The position numbers and the translations under genes are program-made. The notes beneath the pieces are model-generated. The model did not search any database and was not told the DNA's origin. It saw nothing but the letters and a program-made list of their open reading frames with translations. From NCBI GenBank assembly GCA_015680685.1, contig MNCI01028319.1, positions 125,547 to 189,546 of the forward strand: DNA of 64,000 nucleotides, read 5' to 3'. Of this stretch, positions 1-12,879 are shown piece after piece (position 1 is the stretch's first letter; every line of letters begins with the position of its first letter). This DNA is from Gnetum montanum. Its lineage: Eukaryota; Streptophyta; Gnetopsida; Gnetales; Gnetaceae.

Positions 1-1635
1 TGGAAGCATTCCAACTGTGTTGAACTCATTGATGGGTGACTCTGAAAGTGTTGGCCATTGTGCGTAATCTAAACTTTCAACAGTTGGATTTTCTAACCAA
101 GCTCTTACTAGATCAAGTTCTTTCCCTAGAAGAACTAGACGTGATGCTACTGATGATGTGTGTCTAATAATATTTTCCTCCTTTAAATCAACCAAAGGAC
201 CATCAAACTGTAATCTCATCTCACCATCCTCCTCAGACAATCTAATATAACGAATCCTTTCAAAAACATTAACATCTCCTATATCACTAACATCATCCAA
301 AGCATGCTCATATATTTCTACATCCTGATAGAATGGATCATTCTGTTTCTTATACAATAAGGCAGCATACACATGCTTTTTATTTACAACAAAGTTATAG
401 GTTGTTCCAATTTGATTAACTTGTCTTAGTATCAGCATTGGAATTTCATGAATCCTCAAAAGTAGCCTAGTTGCAATTTTAGATACATCTTGCATAAAAC
501 TGATGGTATGTCCTTTATATTGTAATTGACCTCCAATAGCATGTGTAACGTGTAAAATAGGATTAATTTATGATATGAGCATTTCTTCAACTTCTAATAG
601 TTTTCATAAGATTATTGGCTGGGGTTCTAGATCCATATTATTATCAGCAAAAAAATGCTTAATCTCTTCACCATCGTGATTCAAGATCCCCATTACTTTT
701 TCATTTGCACACCTTGCACATGTTGGACCAAATCTTTGTATAGGATTCATTAACATACTTAAAAAACTTTCATTACAAATACCACATGATTGAGGAACAC
801 TAAACTTATCAACCTCACTTGAAAATCTTGTTATTGCATGCATGATTTGTGTATTTGACTTATGAAGATTTGGATAAGATACTTGATTGTTCATATGTTT
901 AGAATATATTTGTTGATGTTCCATTCGCATTCTTGGTTGAGCCTGTTCCTAATTAAGTCTTGCAACTAAATCTAACATTTCTGCCACTTCTGCTTGTCTT
1001 TTTCGTTATCTAAAACGTTCTTGTCTTTCATGCCCTTGTGCACGTTTTCGTTTATTGTAACAATCTCTATAGGATTTATAAGTAATTCATCTTCGACCAT
1101 CAAATCATCATTATTTGAATACATTTGACCAAATCCATGACCATGACGATGTCCACGACCACAACCACGTCCACGACCACAACCACGACCACATCCTATA
1201 TGTGAAATGACTTCTTGATGAAATTGAGGCTGATGAACATTTTCATCAATAGGAATGACTGCTAAGTGATTTTCGTATTCATCTATGCATTCTCGTCCTT
1301 GTCCTTGTCCACGTCCATGACCTCTTCCTCGTCCTTGTTTGTGATCCCTTCCATTTTGTGAAATATTATTATACAAAGTGACCTAATATATTTATCTTTA
1401 TTAAATCATACATTAAATGAATTTCATCTAAAACAAAAATAAAATTTCATCTACAAACCTCACTTCCTTCCACCTATTGTTGCTGCATTTCTGCTCAACG
1501 CGTTCTTTGATGTAAGCGATCTTGTTCCATTCTTTGCAACTCCAAAGAATCTCCCACTTATCGAGCTTCTCTTCTTCGATCTCTGAGACGTTGTTGTCTC
1601 GCTCGATTTAACTCACGCTCTCTATCACATAGCAT
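1..1635 (-). mobile_element. Helitron replicase/helicase gene, N-terminal part, decayed, runs off left edge
   Basis: Helitrons are rolling-circle DNA transposons whose Rep-helicase protein nicks and unwinds DNA. Reading leftward, the likely coding start near 1635 gives an Arg/Glu-rich segment (RERELNRARQQRLRDRR). A Gly/Arg/His-rich tract follows at 972-1376, then CGICN and CARCAN cysteine pairs with FFADNNMDLEP at 604-930. Next come EVEEMLIS and a region ending in SPINEFNTVG near position 10-30. The NNMD...EVEEML block and the SPINEF motif are what I know from the conserved region before the Helitron_like_N domain and from the start of that domain in plant Helitrons. Stop codons (about 604 and 1545) and at least one frame change show decay. 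The Rep HUH motif and the helicase would lie left of the window. Family call is from memory of the motifs; I am fairly sure of it. Confidence 0.75.
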
Positions 1636-1640
1636 GATCT

Positions 1641-1651
1641 GTATTTATAGG
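1641..1651 (-). promoter_or_regulatory. TATA-like box upstream of Helitron reading frame
   Basis: On the minus strand the sequence reads CCTATAAATACAG, a good plant TATA box. It lies only about 10 bases upstream of the first ATG at 1635, so if used, transcription would begin inside the Arg-rich segment and a later ATG would be the true start. Function is inferred. Confidence 0.35.
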
Positions 1652-1739
1652 AATGAGAATCACGCAACCTTTCTAAACATATTACACAACCTTTCTACAC
1701 GTATTTTTGTTTTGCATTTGACGTAACCTTTCATAACAC

Positions 1740-1880
1740 GTCAGCGTTAGTCAGCATTATGGACAAAGTTGGCATTACTGAAATATGACTGGTAATGGCT
1801 TCTCAGGAAAGTCAACGTTAGTCAGCATTATCGACAAAGTTGGCGTTACCGAAATATGACTAGTAATGGCCTCTCGGCCA
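1740..1880. repeat. Two-copy 71-bp tandem repeat
   Basis: The block starting GTCAGCGTTAGTCAGCATTA at 1740 recurs at 1811 with about seven substitutions over 65 bases, so the period is 71 bp. It lies upstream of the Helitron reading frame and may belong to its 5' non-coding region. Confidence 0.85.
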
Positions 1881-4099
1881 AATTACTTTAATATATTTAT
1901 AAAAAATATTTTTCTTCTACAAAGTTCACTAAATAATATATTTAGGTACTTTATTAGATGTTTTTTTCTAAGTCAATAAAGATCATATATAGATTTTCTA
2001 AATGTTTTCTAAATCCTTTTTTTAATTATCATATCAAGAAAATAGCCTCTATAGAAAATCTCCTTTGTATAAATTCAAATTGATTTTTTAATACTACTGA
2101 TCAAGTTTGAAATAATATTCTATGACACTCTCCCAAAGCATTATAGTATAGTTTATTAGCTTCATTCCTTTATAGTTTGTACAAATTTTCATCTCTCCTC
2201 TATTTTTGTAGATAGAAATAATAATGCTTTTCTCTAATTATTGGACATTTCTTCATCCTTCAAAATTTTGTTAAATAATTGTATTAGCCAAGATACTTTT
2301 TTGTTTCCCAATGTTCTCCAAGCTTCTATAGGAATGTTATATGGTTCAATAGCTTTTCCATTAGCATCTTTGATAAAGTTATCTTTACCTCAGAGAAGGA
2401 AAGTTCATTAACCAACCCGAAAAATGGTTCTTCTTCTTGGATGTCTTCTCTTGGAAAATTTTCATTTAAGAAGTCTTAAAAATAAATTTTTCAACTATCA
2501 AAAAGTTCATTGTTTGTTTGTACCAAAATTCTTTCATTTTCCTCTTTGATGTATAGGGACCTTTAAAATATAATATAATAAATCATATGATGTTTGGTGG
2601 GTTAGATCCCAAAACCATATTGTTGATCAAGAGCATGACAAAAAGCATGAAATTCCTTAGATAAAAAGAAAATATCAAAGTAGACCATTGTCAAATAAAA
2701 ACACAAAAAAAAATTGAAACTAGCATTGCATGCTTGACATGTGGGGTTGGATTGAAGCAAGTGACTTTATGCATCTCATGGCATGACATTGAAGGGTGAA
2801 TGCTATAGGAAGGGATGTCCTTAAGTAGTAAAGCAATGATGAGAGCAAGAGTAACATCTATAGGTAGAAGTGTGGGACATAATAGTTAGTATGAAAAAGG
2901 CCCTTGGATGGAGAAGACATGTGGGGAGCTTCTTAGGATCACATTGGTGTTGAGGTAGAAATACTATGATCATTCTTTTCATGGAAAATTCATGAATGAC
3001 ACTAGGATATTTTTATGCTAAAAGGTGGAACCACTGAAGAAACCATGAGTGATGTAAGACATATAAACTAATGGATCCTTGGTAGAGGAGCTAGAGCCTT
3101 CACCAACTTCTAGAGCAATAAACAATGATAGAACTCATCTCTTAGGAGAGATATTTGAGACTCATAAATATTTGCATGGAACTAGTTATGAGGTGTGCTA
3201 GGATCCAAATTGGCTAGATGCATAAAGTAAAGAAAAGAAAGGATTCTAGGAGTAGAGGCTTGGGATCTTCAGGTGCTAGGATTAATAGTGATTTTTTTGA
3301 TTTCCTTATTTTAGGCAGTGGAATCAATGGTAGAGGAGTCCAAGGAATATAGGAATGAAACCAAGATAGAATGAGCAATTTGGTGTAAGAAAGGCTAGGA
3401 TGCACACACATGTGGGGTGCTGAGATTGAAAGGCCTATGTCTGCCTTAATGAGAATCCCACACAACCCTTCATAACAAATGAGGGAGAGCTATGATAAAA
3501 CTATTGTGAGGAATAATAGCAAAAAAAATCATGTTGTTAGCAATGGCAAATACAAGCTATAGAGAAAATAGAAATGAATGCCATAAGATATAATGACCCT
3601 AACATCAAGAAGGAGATACCTAATGAGTTTTTGGACAAGTTCTCTTAATGGTGCATGTAAATTAGATCTAGAATAAGATTTCTTATTTGATGCTAAAGTT
3701 GGTGCATTCCCAAAAAATTGGCAGACCTCCATAATCTCAAAATGATTTGTCATAGAGAACCTATCACTATCGAGGAAAAAATCCAGATCAATTGCAATCA
3801 AATTTGGAGTGATATGATCCTTCATCTCTTTGATTAAGAAGAACATTCCATTCCAAGTTTGAATTATTTAGATAACCCAAGGACATGAGAACCCATGCAA
3901 AGAAAAAAAATAGCTATATCACCTTGTCATGATAAGAAAAGAGAGGATAGATGATTTGTATAAGTTAAGATGTATTGTTAGCTCATGATTCATGAAGAAT
4001 TATATGGGCAAATCCCTAGATACATTATGATTTTCATTCTATATATCTAATTGCTAGACTATTTTCATAACTTCACTTAGTAGAAAGAGCATATTTTTA
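1881..4099. other. AT-rich intergenic sequence, no gene recognised
   Basis: Only short chance reading frames are present (for example 3214-3465 and 3529-3846 on the minus strand). None has a recognisable domain, a start context or splice sites. It may be very old transposon sequence. Confidence 0.5.
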
Positions 4100-5650
4100 G
4101 ATCAAAAACTTTGATTATTTCACTCAAACTAGATATAACATGTGGCCTCAAGCTAAAGGTTAGTGTCCATTATTTTTATGGATTGGTCTACATTGCTTAT
4201 GAGCTAGAACTAGAAATCAATCTAAAGTGGTTCACCTAAACTAATGATAGGAAATTGGAAAACTTTCAAAAATGTCAATGAATAAATAGATGCTTTAACA
4301 TCTCAAAATGATTGTAACATAGGACACATCACAATACCAACTAAACTCCCTTCAAAGTAGACAAGAGCTACCACAAAGTGAGCTATTGCAAGATAATTAC
4401 ATTATGTTAGTTGAGCCATTGAGTGGCTACTAGAAAGATGCCAAGGAGATAAATTGAAGATCTAGGATGAATTGAGAGTGAGAAAATTGCATGTTTCTAG
4501 TATTAAAGGATCAATTTTCCAAGGATTTTAGGAAACCACATCCTTACTAAATAAAATACCAAGTCATAGATGGGAAGATTGGGGGAACATCGATGGTATC
4601 ATACTTCTGTGTGACACATCAAACTTATAATTTATTAGAAGAGCTCCAAACTTCAAAGGTAAGCTTAATAACTAACATTTAGGATTGATCCTTCATTAAC
4701 CAAAGTTACACTTGTCAATATATTTTGATCATGTCACAATACCTCATCTAAAAAAGTGAAAATAATGTTTATATTCAATCCCCTACCAAAGACATTTTTG
4801 AATAATGCAATTCACTATATCCAATACTATAATTTGGGGGATGAGATTTAACCTAGCACAAATGAGGATGCTAGAGAAAACCACCTTGGCCATGATACGT
4901 TTTCATGTACAAGATAATATTAGGTCTTTTCAAGCTATAACATTTCTTTGGATTTTATGCAAGGTTGGATCCCACATGGTCATACTTGTCAGCCTAGAGA
5001 ATAGAAGCTAGCCAAGATAGGAGACTATATGCTCTCCCACTTGATCATGTAGAATGTTAATGATCCACTAAAATATCACTAAGAAATAATTTATCATCAT
5101 GCAAGATGATTTTTCCAATTGATAATAAGTCTAGGAAAAAAGATCAAAAGCCTTATAAACCCTATGCACCTCCTCCATTGATTTCTTAAAAAATATAAGA
5201 GTATTATCCACAAAGTATAAGGTTCCTCCCCTCCATGGGAAAGTTTGGTACACACTACATTTGTCAATACAATGAAGTAAATTGTTTGTAACAAAAGAAA
5301 ATGTATACAAAGATAAAGGATCATATTGTCTTAACTAATGGGATGAGATAGAGTGAACAAACTTCACATTTTGAACTACACTCAAATGAATTGAGATTAG
5401 TGAGACTAAAATAAAATCACAGAATTACTTACCAAAACCTAACAATGCTAGAGTCCTATCAAGGACATTCCAATAAACTCTAGCATAAGCTTTAATAAGG
5501 TCTAACTTGAGCATATAGATAACTTGTCTTTAGAGGCTAGCTAAGTGAACTTCTTCATGAATTACTATGAAACTTTTTGTAATATTCTTGTCAAGGATAA
5601 AAATTGCTTGATTTAGCTCAATGATAAAGGAAAGAGATGAATAAGAATTA
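4100..5650 (-). pseudogene. L1-like LINE reverse transcriptase relic
   Basis: Reading leftward from about 5640, the three frames together give the usual order of a plant L1 reverse transcriptase. An IFILDKNI...EEVHLA block is followed by KLDLIKAYARVYW, then LRQYDPLSLYTF (normally RQGDPLSPYLF), then FVDNTLIF (normally FADDTLIF), then MEEVHRVYKAFDLFS. The catalytic FADD is therefore changed to FVDN. The stretch 4100-5000 probably continues the ORF, but stops and shifts make that part uncertain. No endonuclease domain, poly(A) tail or target duplication was found. The copy is dead. Confidence 0.7.
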
Positions 5651-7989
5651 AATCAATCTAGTGCAAAGATAATAAAGCAAATAAATAATGATAATACCAT
5701 GACCGAAGGAAAAGGGAAGATAATAATAATGAATATTTTATTGGGAAATATTAATGAAAATAGATAATATAAATATATTATCAAATTGGAAATCATGACA
5801 AAATTAGAATTGATAATAGATATAAATATAATGTATAGATATAAATATCTAACACTACATAAAATATCCAAAATTTTCATAACATCTTAAAGAATAAATA
5901 GTCTAAGAATGGAAAGTAAATTTGAATAATATTAACAATTTAACACTAAGTATCAAGAGATCTCCTCGGTGCACCTATCCTTGGTGACATAAAAATAAAA
6001 GAAGAAGTTAGTATAAAGTAAGTGAGAAATCTTAGCACCTTCTTTGATTGATCTAAGGGTAAGTCTCATGGTGAGTTAGATGAAGACATGATGACATGTA
6101 AACACATGTAAGTAGAGCATAAACACACCAACCATCAAAGATCACACATCATACATAGATTTGGAAAATAAAATTAACAAACTAACCAAATGATTTGTCC
6201 ACTTTAATCCATTAACCTTCAAACAAGAATACTAACATGCATCACACTTAGTTTTAAATGTATGAATTGTTATCATAAGAACTCAAGAAAATCAAATAGT
6301 CCAAACACACTAAATGTCAAGCTACCATACTCATAATTTTATTTATTAGTCTTAAACTAAACTATTAGTGTTGTAGGTATCACCCAAGACTCACCCCTAG
6401 TAATTTGGAGTCATTAAACAAGAGACCAATAAGCCTAGAATCATCCTCTCCTTTAGGATGTGGCCTATAGCAAGAGCCACACTCATGCATCTCACTAAGA
6501 GTCAAATATCAAACATCTTTAGGGATCTCATCTTCAACTCATCATACAACTTAGTATTAGCTCCTAAAAAATAACAAACATACAAACATCTAAACATGTG
6601 TAAATTAAATATTGATGGTGGAATAACTCAACAAATAGGTTGATGAATCCTAATAACTAAGACCTCTAATAATGTCTAATAATTAAATCTAGAGTTAAAT
6701 TCAACAGTCCAACAAGTTTTAGACCAATCAAACAATGTCGAAGGATAGTCAAAGACATCCAAACAAGTTAAATTGAGCTCTAATGAGAAGATGGATCTAA
6801 AATGACAAAATTTAAGAGATCACAACTTGACCACAAACTCATCAAAACTTAGCCATGACTTGTGGTTTATAGAGAAAACCCACCAACAAGAACTATGGAA
6901 ACATTGGCTCAACCATGACTCTTGGTCAAAGATCACAACTAGACTACAACCTGTGGTTAACAAGAAATCACTCAGAATGAAAGAAATGACTTAGAAGAAT
7001 TTACCATGACTTCATGATGATTCATGATGAAAGACCATAACTTGATGATGACTTATGAATTGTAAGATTCCATGACACAAAGACTAAAATAAAAAGGGAA
7101 GAGTTTCGATAGATCATGATCTCATCATAACTCATGGTGGGAAAATGCAACTTGTTCATAGCTTATAGTCAATGCCAAAAACTTCTTCATGATCTATGGC
7201 TGACTTATGATTTTAGTGCAAAAACCAAGAAATGTAAACGTCAATATGAATTGATTTCCAAACTCTTTTAGATTGAAAAGAAACTTGGGCCACAAGATAC
7301 TAAAGACCTAGGAGATAATATTTTATCACACAATTAAGAAAAACACTTGCAATTACTTTGCAGCATGCCAAAGGGTTCAAACCCTAGGAAAACATTGAAA
7401 AACATGGAGAATGTAGCAAACTTAGAATTCAATGAAGTGGATAAATCCCATTAGATCTAAAGAAAGACAATATTAATGACATCAAAATAAGAGACCAATA
7501 TATAACACCCAAGCTTGAAACAACTAAATAATGAAATTCTCACAAACTCCAATTTTTTGAAAATTTTCATGATAGTAGATTTTCTCAAAATGAATTATGA
7601 AAATATGGCACAAAAAATCAATGGAATCTAATCATGAAAGGTAACATCCAAAATAAACATTAATTGCATAAAAACTAATAAAATTCTAGAAAATCTAACC
7701 ACAATGATAACACATGAAAACCTAAGAACGAGACCAAAACATGAACAAATGCTGAGACATCTCAATTGAAAATCATGAAGCACAAATCACATGTAGACAC
7801 TTGTGACTTGAATGGTAGAGTGTTAGGATACCTTTATTGCTTATCATTGGTGTCGTTGTTGGGGATGTGTCAATGTGTGCTAAGTAATTGATATTATAAA
7901 GCTTGTTGTATCAAGAACTGTAGAGTCTATTCTTACACATTTAATCAATTTTAATACCACACACATAATTAAGCATCAAATATACAATA
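5651..7989. other. AT-rich sequence with degenerate short repeats, no gene
   Basis: No coding similarity was recognised. Between about 6830 and 7210 a degenerate motif close to CATGACTTGTGGT / CATAACTCATGGT recurs several times at irregular spacing, as in a decayed minisatellite. The rest is low complexity. Confidence 0.4.
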
Positions 7990-9100
7990 CGACTTTAATA
8001 CTTAAAGAGAAATTATCACTTGCTAAAGTGCTACAAAGGGGTAATCATAGAACAGATGATGATGAAGACTAGAATGTGCCTATGCAAACAAGGATCTCAT
8101 ATGCTCATACTAATCCTTATTATCATGAATTTACATTCATCTTTCACCAAGATGAGTAGGTAATGTGGAGAGACTTACAAGGTAACATCATTTTACCTCT
8201 AGAGCATTCAACACCAAACATGCTTCAAGTAGTCTTAAGGGGAATGAATCTAAGCCATACACAAGAAGGGTATCATGTGATCAAACACATGACCAGACCA
8301 TACCAACCCATAGAGGAACAAGTACAAAGAGATGCTACTATGGAAACAAAGAATGAAAATAGCAAGGGAAAGAAAGTCAATCCTAATGTTGTCCTATAGG
8401 AACTTGATGGTGATGCATTCTTAGCAGAAAAACTCCACTATAATCACGAAGCTCATTCAAAAACACCTATTATTCATCTAAAGGAACATATCAAAGTACA
8501 ATTGCATTTGGCCCTTATAGACATACCAAGAAGAGAGGCAAAGGACTCTCAACATAAGTAGAGCTTAAGGCCTAGAGCTTTTGCAAGATCACAAAGAGAT
8601 GAATTCTAGAGTCATAGAAGGAGAACCTATTGACATCGTTCTCCAACTACTTCATCCTCCTACTCATGATTATCAAGAAGAGACATTGGGCTCATGATAG
8701 GTATGAATATCATTGAAGGCATCATGATGAAGAAGAGGATGAGTATGAACCAAGAAGAGACAGGAATAGGCATGAAGAGAGAGAACCTTATGAGTACCAA
8801 AGAGGGAATCACTATAATAGAGTGTATGAACCTAATGATCAAGAAAAGCCTTTTTTGGCCACTCGCAACATGATCAATATCAGAGAAGCAATATATATTC
8901 CAACCATGCATGTGAGGGACAATCACATTAAGTGATTAGATATGAATAATATTTCTAAATTTTAAGGTGGATACAGTGTAGATCCATAACATCACCTTCA
9001 AGCATTTCATAATGCCAATGTCATTTAAAATATTGAACAACTTAAGCACATTATCAATGGGTTAAGGGCTAAAACCAAAGAAACCCTTGGGGTCTATGCC
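7990..9100 (+). pseudogene. Gypsy-type gag relic with Arg/Glu-rich region
   Basis: A reading frame at 8163-8399 is followed, after stops and shifts, by a charged block around 8560-8820 with SPTTSSSYS, EDEYEPRRDRN and HEERE. A segment near 8860-8990 matches the segment after the charged block in three other copies in this window: ATRNMINIREAIYIP here and ATRNIINIRNVVYIP near 54450 on the minus strand. Those other copies (22.5-23.7, 30.6-31.2 and 54.3-55.4 kb) directly follow LTRs with Gypsy-type primer sites, so this is probably the same gag family. Its own LTRs were not found. Confidence 0.5.
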
Positions 9101-11215
9101 CTATTAGAGATGATCATCCATTGAAATAAACTAAGTGATGGAAGAGGAAGGCAAGTTAAAAAAGAGAGAATCAGTTGAGGAATATAATTGAGATCCATCC
9201 ATCAAAAAACATGACAATAAGGAATTTCCTATCATTATGGGGAGAGTATGACTTAGCATAATTTATGCAAAGATAAGAGATTTATCCCTGGAAATATCTA
9301 AGGAAGATGAGAAATGAGTGATACATAGGCAAAGAATTCCATGCATTACTAACAATAGCGAAGGATGTAGTTGTGGACTAAAACTTCAAAATGTCAACAT
9401 AATTCTTACACTAGCCCATAATAGATGGGAGAGGCACATGTGTGTACAAGAAGAAAAATGGGTCATTAAACCAAAATACACATAGTGGACAACAACTGAG
9501 AACATGAAATTATCTAAAATATACATGAAAACGCTTGACCCACTTATTTATTTCTACCCTAAGAAAATAACCCACACTAGGAACTCATAAAAGGATATCA
9601 TAAACTATAGTTATACACTAACAGATAATGGAAATGGAAACTTAAATTTTGAATTTAAGAATAAATAAGAGAGTCTAGATGGATCTTCTGAAATGGAAAG
9701 ATCATCTAGTGCAATAGGATATATGTCCTCAAATGATCAGAATTCAATTACCATCAAGATTACATGGAATAATAACAAAGAAAGTAAGTCACTAAGGATG
9801 GTAAGTAAGAAATCTAGGGTGTATGATCCAAAGGATCTAGGGTCCATTTTCTAAATACTCACCCATGAGTTCAATCATGGGGGAGATGCCTCACCTAGAC
9901 TAAGGAATTAATAAGTGCTTTTCAAATTTTTTATTTTCTAATTTTTGTGGTTTATAATTTTTGTTATACCTTTTCTTATTATCTTTTCACATTGTTTGAT
10001 ATCTTTTTATTCTTTTATACTTTTTTCATTTCTTAATCCTTTGATATTCTTTAAGATTTTTCAAAATCTTCATCTATTTTTCCATTTTCCTATGATTTTT
10101 ATGGATTTTTCTAGTAAAACACAAAGAATAAAGTAATATGTAGTCTAAATACAGTGAAGATTACCCTATATTATTATATCATGAAGGACTAATTACATAT
10201 CTAGTGAGACTTGGTCATCCATCCACTCATTTCCAAGAATAAGAGGTTCTTCCCATGATAATAATGATATTCTTCTTGCAATAAAACTAAGAATAAACTC
10301 ATGATTGTTATGCCTAGATAGAAGAATGAAGAACCAAGTAGAATGAAAAGGGTGTGACATCAAGGAAACTTGTGGATTCTCTCAGACTACTATTGTGAGT
10401 TTTATCCTGTTGCTAAGGCTATATTATTTTCTTGAGTACTAACAAAAAATGGAAGCAAGAGTACAATAAGTGCTACCCTACCATGTCACTAGAAAGACAT
10501 GTTACCATGCTTGAAGGTAATCATTTGGTAAGATTAACACAATAACATCAAATAAAGCACAGAATAAAATTTCTAGGGGTTACACTGGAAAGATATGTTA
10601 CTCATGCTTAAAGGTACGTGACTTCTCAGAAATCTCAAAGATAAAAAAAATGTGCTATTAATAAACTTCTTCCTTAAACAACATGCCAAGTAATAGTATT
10701 TTTTGCAATACCGGTAGTCTTATGGTTGTTAGTCCTAGGGACGACACAATGCGATGTCACTGGAAAGTGGTATGGACTTGGTTTGAATCTTGGATAGAAG
10801 GGATAATGATTACCTAACCACACCTCACACACAAGGATTCATTATGCCTATGGTAAGACACCTTACATCCTGATTTCTGCAATCCCTTCTACATTCCACT
10901 TCACCTCACTGTATATTTAATCATACCTTTATGGTTTTATATAATATAGTGTTATTTTCCTGATTTGGGGATATTAATATGTGTGTTTTGCTAGACAATT
11001 ATGTCTTACATTCAACTCCTTGAGTACCTACAAAGACTTTTAGGCATGGTTATACAAGGACACTAAGGACTAAAGCATGCTTTGGGGAGGAGTCATTTGT
11101 ATAACTGTTGTATCTCATATGCAACAAACAATTCCACATCATCTTGTGCCTTCCAATATAAAGGGTAGTGGGTGGGCAATGGGCAGCAAGTGGGGTTTAT
11201 TGTGTACATGTTTGA
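9101..11215. other. Decayed sequence with a local repeat, no gene recognised
   Basis: No coding domain was recognised. The motif CACT-GGAAAGA-ATGTTAC followed by ATGCTT-AAGGTA occurs at about 10486 and 10576, and a partial copy (CACTGGAAAG) at about 10758. This looks like non-coding retrotransposon sequence. The short hydrophobic frame at 9945-10136 is a T-rich shadow. Confidence 0.4.
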
Positions 11216-12800
11216 AAATTTGAGCCAAATTTTTCTAACACCTAGAAGACATTATAAAGGCTAAATATAAAATAATAATAAGAATATCATGGTTAACTAA
11301 CCAAATTAAAGCCAAAAGACTTAACTAATCAACCCAATTAACCATATTAGCCAAACAAGGGCATAATAAATGAGGAAATGACAACTGTGGAAGGTCATAA
11401 TAATAGGTCATAATAATTAGAAGTGTGACATTTAGAGGGTTTATTTTCGAAATTTTTCTAACTCTGCAATCATCATAAGATAAGAACTTGATCAAACTAA
11501 GAGTACGAGAAGAACAATAAACCATTATGAATTAATGTAAACACTTTAATAATCACAAATTCTTATTATTACAAATGGTCCTGAAAAGACCAGTAGTTGA
11601 AGGACCTTCCCAACAAGGTGGCAAAAGGCCAAGAGGGCATAGGAGAGGTTCAGCAAGAGAACAAACCCTACAAGCCAAACATGTAGAACATGAGGCTAAG
11701 TTATTTAGCATTCACCAACAAACTCTTGCTACTGAGCACTCTACACAAGTAGAGGTAGAGGCATTGCCAGCATCAAAAAGGGACAACATCTCACGTTGTC
11801 CAATGAATGCCTCTAGGCCATCTACAAAAATTCTATCATGTCCACGATCATCGTGGAACTTAATTTTGGCTCATTTATGGAGTTTTTCCTAGAAGTAGTG
11901 AAAACAAAACTCTAGGCATATTCCCTATGGCAAACACTATCCAACAATGCAGAATGGTACATGCGAGAAGTTTATCAATTTTTGGAAAATAGACAAGATG
12001 ATGCCACTATGAAAATAGAAGAATTCTTAGTACCTTATTCAGTAGAGGTAATCACTAAAGCCTTGAACATCCTGAATGAAGGGGCTAATGTGGCATAAAC
12101 TTCAACAAGATCAAACATAGATGCAAAGAAACTATAGTTACAAAGAGCCTATGGCAAGAAGGATAAGGATCATAGTGAGTTTTCAATAGAAGAGAAGATT
12201 TATTTCAAGATTGGAACTTACCACTTGTTCCCAACAAAGAGGCTCAACCAAATGTCAAGATATGCAGCTAGAGGAAGTTCGATCTTAATGGGCAATTTCA
12301 ACACCAACATTGCACACCTAATCATTCTTGAGATTCAAAAGTGATTCAAGACAAAGAATGTGGGAAACCAACACTACCATTCCCTTGTCTCATAAGGAAG
12401 TTGTGCCAACAAGTTGGAATCCTAGGCTACACTAATGATTTCCTTAAGAAAGCCCAAAATGCTTCCTATGTTGAAAAGTCTAAACTAGTGCTCCTAAAGA
12501 AAGATCAGCTAGAGAAGCCAGTAGGCACTGAGGGAGTTGTAGGCTCAACTCCTTTTGGTAACCTACCAGCTATTAGGTAGTGGTAACAAGCAGGACCTAG
12601 CAGTTAGCCACCTGCTGGAGAGAGACTTGAGCAGCAAGCTCCATTGCTGCTGTCACAAGATTATAGATCTTCCACTCAACCCGATAAGGTTCCAACAAGC
12701 TTAATAAAGATGCCTTTTCACAAGAAGCACATCAACCCTATAGGGCTACAAAGAAGGAAAGAAAAAGATCAAGGAAAGAGTGTAACTTGACTTATAGAGT
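11216..12800 (+). pseudogene. PTPP-like retroelement gene, copy 1 (decayed)
   Basis: The frame starts at ATG 11575 with MVLKRPVVEGPSQQGGKRPR, rich in Arg, Gln and Gly. After a frame change it continues through SEFSIEEKIYFKIGTYHLFP and SRYAARGSSILMGNFNTNIA to GKPTLPFPCLIRKLCQQVG at about 12360-12420. The pattern 'leader, ILxGxxxNxxxI, LPFPCLIxxLC' matches what I know as the putative plant transposon protein (PTPP, PF20167) domain; its biochemical role is unknown. Two related copies lie on the minus strand near 43.6-46.2 and 47.6-50.4 kb. All three share the MxxKR start and an upstream non-coding block (TTTTTCTAACTCTGCAATCA at 11454). Here the C-terminal coiled-coil part is missing after about 12600. 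Several stops make it non-functional. Confidence 0.65.
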
Positions 12801-12879
12801 CCTTGCAATGAGGCACAATACAACATACAAAATATACAAATGATAGTAAAATGAAGAACAAAGATATATTCTCTTTGAA

